Shown: piece after piece, positions 60,201 through 64,000 of the stretch
Position numbering within the stretch: the stretch's first letter is position 1
Layout: every line of letters starts with the position of its first letter
DNA from: Spirodela intermedia
Taxonomy: Eukaryota > Streptophyta > Magnoliopsida > Alismatales > Araceae
DNA: 64,000 bases
Direction: 5' to 3'
Assembly: GCA_902729315.2 (NCBI GenBank)
Contig: LR746267.1
Coordinates: 8,932,924 to 8,996,923 of the forward strand
The notes under the pieces: generated by a model
Seen by the model: only the letters and a program-made list of their open reading frames with translations
Databases searched by the model: none
Told to the model about the DNA's origin: nothing
Translations under genes and position numbers: made by a program

Positions 60201-63200
60201 AGGCCTGTGTAGAATTTAATCGGGGGGAACTCATATATGGAGAAGCTAGCCGCGTACATTACCTAGAATCATTGAATTTTTATAAGGTTCATCAAATTTT
60301 CTTTCTTCTCCTTTTTACATATAGGTATGTATGTTGAATTTTAACTCTTGAACGTGACAGTCTAGATGACTTTTTGCTGTTTCTTGATTGGTAGAGGGCA
60401 TTGCAAGCATACCCCCATTGTCCTGCTGTTGTAAGGTTTGGTATTGGCCTCTGTCGTTACAAACTCGGACAGTTTGAAAAGGCTCGGCAAGCCTTTCAGC
60501 GAGTTTTGCAGGCAAGTAAATGATTTAAACAGTTTATCTTTCACCTTCAAGGAATCATGTTGTCCACATTTGTTAACATTTCTGTCTTTTATTATTGAAC
60601 AATGTAGTTAGATCCAGAAAATGTTGATGCTCTTGTGGCCATTGGAATCATGGAATTGCATACAAGCGAAGGTGAGTTGCCAATTTAAATTGGGGACGAT
60701 CTTCTACATGTATTGGTGCAGACGTTGGAAACGGTTAACAAACGAATGACTACTGATTATCATTAGATGTACGCGGTATTTGGCATTGTACTATCCGGTA
60801 TGAGTCTTTGTTCCATATGTTGTGTCTCAATCAACAATTTTAAAGCAGTTTTCATTTTTCTTTTGTATTCAAAAGAAAGTTTAAGTTAAAAAAGGAACTG
60901 TGTTTTATTGAGAGTAAAGGAGGAGGATCCTCTTTCCATGTGATGTAAGTGGTAGGGTTTTCTTGTGTACAATCTTGATTGTCTCAAATGAGATGTATGA
61001 TTTGGTGAAGATTCACTTTTGACGAGAATGTGGATGGCTATTCCCTGATCACCTCAGTCTTGAGCCTTTGACCAAAAAATCACGATCTACACAATTAAAC
61101 ACCAGGATATTAGACCTTCAGTGTTTTGTGGGTGTTTTCTTTTCTGGGAAGTTTCTTCTTCTTAACTTCTTAATTTACTTGTTTCCATATTAAATGACTG
61201 CAGCTGATGGAATTCGAAAAGGGATGGAGAAGATGATGAAAGCTTTTGAGATATATCCATACTGTGGAATGGCACTAAATTATCTGGCTAATCACTTCTT
61301 TTTCACTGGGCAACATTTTTTGGTGGAACAGTTAACCGAGACAGCTCTGGCTGTATGCAATCATCGTTTAATGAAGTCCCACTCATATTACAATTTAGCA
61401 AGGTCTTACCACAGCAAGGTCAAGAAAAAGATGCCTGTCTATATTGTCGTTGTTTATTTGATAGTTGTCATCATTCTACTTGGTTCTGTTCTTATTTTGT
61501 TAAGGTAGGTTTTGCTCACTGAAGTAAATTCGAGATGCTATCCTCTTACAGGGTGACTTTGAAAAGGCTGGACGGTACTACATGGCTTCTGTCAAGGAAA
61601 TCGAGAAGCCTCAAGAATTTGTCCTACCTTTTTATGGTACAAAATGTATTTGGTTCTCCACCCCCCCCACCCCCGTCCCCCCCCCCCTCCCTCCCCCCTT
61701 TATTGAATACGATTAGTCTACGGTGCACTCTCGTTGGGTCTGATCAATAGAAGCTGCATTAGCATACTATTCATGGTTATGTGCCTAGATACATTAATAT
61801 TTCATGTCATTAGGGATGGACAGTGGTGTTTTCTTACTCACATTACTGTAACTTGTTCAATTGGGACAGTATGAGCTTTCTCAATGAAGATAATTGATTT
61901 CAGACTTCCGATGCTTGAAAATTACACCTTGCGTTTGGTGATGTTAATCGGAAAAAGTCTCCTGAAGTTCTTGACAGAGTGTAATCAGTATGAAGTTGAC
62001 AGAAATTTGCTGAAATATTGGGGCTCGGTTGCTAGCAGCCATAATCTTGTGGTGTTAGTTACAAATCTGTATGGAATTGTCAAAATTTGATGATTTTTTA
62101 TTCATAAAAATAATTATCCTGATTTTGCTGATTTGGGCGAATCTACTCTGGATTGGAATTGGAGCTGACACTAGATGGTTCGATATCAAACATTATCTTG
62201 GGTTCCTTGGTAGATCATGTGATTTGATTAGGTTTATCTCCATTATACTTCTCTTGATGTGAGCGACCCGGTGCTTTATATGTTTTCGTTTGACAAGCTT
62301 GTCATGATTACGTACGAAGATGAATATAGAAATGATGAGCACTGATCTTAGATGAGCATCTACATTCTAGTTAGGTCAATGAAGCTTCTGGATTTGTGAG
62401 GTGATTTTTGATTTGACGAGGAGTAGATTGCACCTGTGGTTGGACTTTAATGTAACAATTATAATCATTTGAGTGCTTAGCTCTTGGTGGAAATATTATA
62501 CCAATTATAATCAAGTGCTTAGCTCTTGGTGAAAAGATCTTATGCCCTTTAGAGAGCACAGTTTTATATTGATATCTTATGCTTGATTGGTGGTGAATGG
62601 TATCTTAAACAAGTTCTACATTTGTTTTTAGTTTTTTTATGGATAATGCGCCACGTCCTGAATATTGAGATACATTTCTGTTGTTACTTATTGAGCATCG
62701 TTGTAGGTGATAAGGATCCTATATTCTTTGGTGAACATTCTTCGGAAATTATTTTGCTAGGCGGACTTGCATTATTTATTGCTATAAATGTTATGCCCTC
62801 CAGCGACCAATGAATTCACAAGTCGTTGTCCCCTTCATATGATGCCATGTGTTGATGTTATGCTAAAGTAGATTGCAGGATGCGACCAAATTGATTGTAC
62901 TGACATGTACTTCATTTTTTCATGCCGCTTTTCAATGCGGACTGACTTTTAGTTTTATTTTATCAAACCGCATGTACGAATGAACAGAAAACTTTGTACA
63001 TCATACGTGTATTATAATTTCCTTTAATAAAAAGTTTCTTGTTNTTGAAATGTATTCACTTTTTGCTTTCTATTTGGTGGGCTCCTTCAGGGCTTTAATA
63101 TACATCATTGATAAGTATTCCTCCATCATTTAGACGTTTTTTTTTTCTTCTGACTTATATGTCTAATCCTTCTATCATGCTAAATAGGGCTTGGTCAAGT

Positions 63201-64000
63201 TCAATTGAAACTGGGGGACTTCAGAAGTTCTCTATCAAATTTTGAAAAGGTCTTGGAGGTTTACCCTGAAAATTGTGAAACCCTGAAGGCAAGTTTAAAG
63301 TAGTTCATTTACTTTTGAGAAGAAACTGGTTGATCATTCAATGTTTTTTGCTTTTTTTGGCGTCTTCCATTTAATTTATAGTTTCTGTTTCTCCTAGGCT
63401 GTTGGCCACATTTATGTTCAGCTTGGTCAGCATGAAAAGGCCTTGGAGACTCTTCGGAAGGCTTCAAGAATTGACCCAAAGGATGCTCAGGTCAGTTTGC
63501 CATAATCTTATCATTTTATGTATTTTTCTATGATGATGAGATTCTCATAAAATGAAACTAGAATTCATCACGAGTCCAAAGATTATATATTTCACTCCTA
63601 TACAATTCTTTTCATCAATTGGAAATATGTTCCGTGAATTTTCATGGGATGGCAATGAGTTTGATTAATGATGATATGATGATTTTCTAGGAAGGAACAT
63701 AGCATGCCTATATAGAATCTGCCTACATTGATTAATTGGCAATTTTTTGTATTGCTTAAACTCTGTAATACGAAAAAGTAGCGTTAAAAGTTTCCTTACA
63801 TTTCCGTCATAGAAGAGTTCATCAGGAGATTATTTTACTATTTCTTGTTGTCAAACTTCTGTATATTCATAGTACCACGTCTCTTGGCTGGTTTGTGCTG
63901 TATGCAAAAGTATTTTATTCTCTTTCTTTTTTCTAGATAATGGAGGATCTGCATCCTTCTGCATTAGGGAGCAAGATGACTAAACGGAGAAGTGTTCTTA
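57237..64000 (+). CDS. CTR9: CTR9, PAF1-complex TPR subunit (5' part; 11 exons seen)
   Basis: TPR scaffold of the nuclear PAF1 complex, which travels with RNA polymerase II and promotes H3K4/K36 methylation and H2B ubiquitination; the Arabidopsis ortholog (ELF8/VIP6) controls FLC and flowering time. Exons: 57237-57380, 57576-57642, 57789-57977, 58129-58229, 60203-60286, 60395-60511, 60608-60671, 61204-61418, 61552-61636, 63188-63288, 63398-63490; 420 residues in frame, with the remaining ~650 beyond the edge. The protein starts RVHIPVQNSAEEVEVALDQL. TPR units include EHFRTATQYYNRASRIDKDE, YKLGQFEKARQAFQRVLQLD, LANHFFFTGQHFLVEQLTET and LGQHEKALETLRKASRIDPK. The introns after 60511 and 63288 start with GC (AG-GCAAGT), the rest with GT. 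The ~2.0-kb intron 4 and ~1.6-kb intron 9 hold no recognised gene. One undetermined base lies in intron 9. Confidence 0.95.
63044..63044. other. Single undetermined base (n)
   Basis: One ambiguous base in CTR9 intron 9, the only one in the window. It does not touch coding sequence. Confidence 0.99.

Overview
The window is nuclear DNA of a flowering plant. Its genes are split by GT-AG introns (a few GC-AG), introns and spacers are AT-rich while several first exons and single-exon-like genes are very GC-rich, and the products are plant-specific (R2R3-MYB, arabinogalactan peptide, LRR-III receptor-like kinase, APR-like thioredoxin, HugZ-like plastid protein). The GC-rich coding ends suggest a monocot or an early-diverging angiosperm; I cannot name the species. 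I saw no prokaryotic, organellar, viral or intact transposon sequence, and no RNA gene.

Thirteen protein genes can be assembled exon by exon. Left block (1-28 kb): a MYB5-type regulator (minus, cut by the left edge), an organellar peptidyl-tRNA hydrolase (minus), an importin-5/IMB3 karyopherin of 20 exons (plus), an alpha-tubulin (minus) and a mitochondrial dicarboxylate/tricarboxylate carrier (plus). Middle: a mitochondrial elongation factor P gene with a 14-nt microexon (plus). Right block (37-64 kb): an APR-like thioredoxin-fold membrane protein, a DUF6821-type membrane protein, an LRR-III pseudokinase receptor, an arabinogalactan peptide (minus), a DUF1639 protein, a HugZ-like FMN/heme-binding plastid protein (HOZ type), and the 5' part of CTR9, a PAF1-complex subunit, which runs off the right edge.

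The genes do not form one pathway. What links them is ancestral gene order. From memory, PTH - importin - alpha-tubulin - DTC are neighbours in Arabidopsis around At5g19760-At5g19830, and APRL - DUF6821 - DUF1639 - HOZ are neighbours at At3g03860-At3g03890, so the window appears to join two anciently conserved microsyntenic blocks. PTH/importin and tubulin/DTC are divergent pairs with shared upstream regions, and importin/tubulin converge with only about 560 bp between stop codons.

The non-coding part is rich in simple repeats, above all (CT/GA)n tracts beside promoters, 5' leaders and splice acceptors. One polypyrimidine block is almost 600 bp long. There is also a 63-bp tandem array, a 146-bp intronic tandem duplication, an AT-rich 4.5-kb spacer with degenerate ~55-bp units, and a telomere-like hexamer repeat inside the MYB coding sequence. 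I found no convincing undescribed biological system. The most unusual items are the coding telomere-like repeat, two GC-AG introns in CTR9, the EF-P microexon, the shortened pseudokinase and an in-frame insertion in HOZ.
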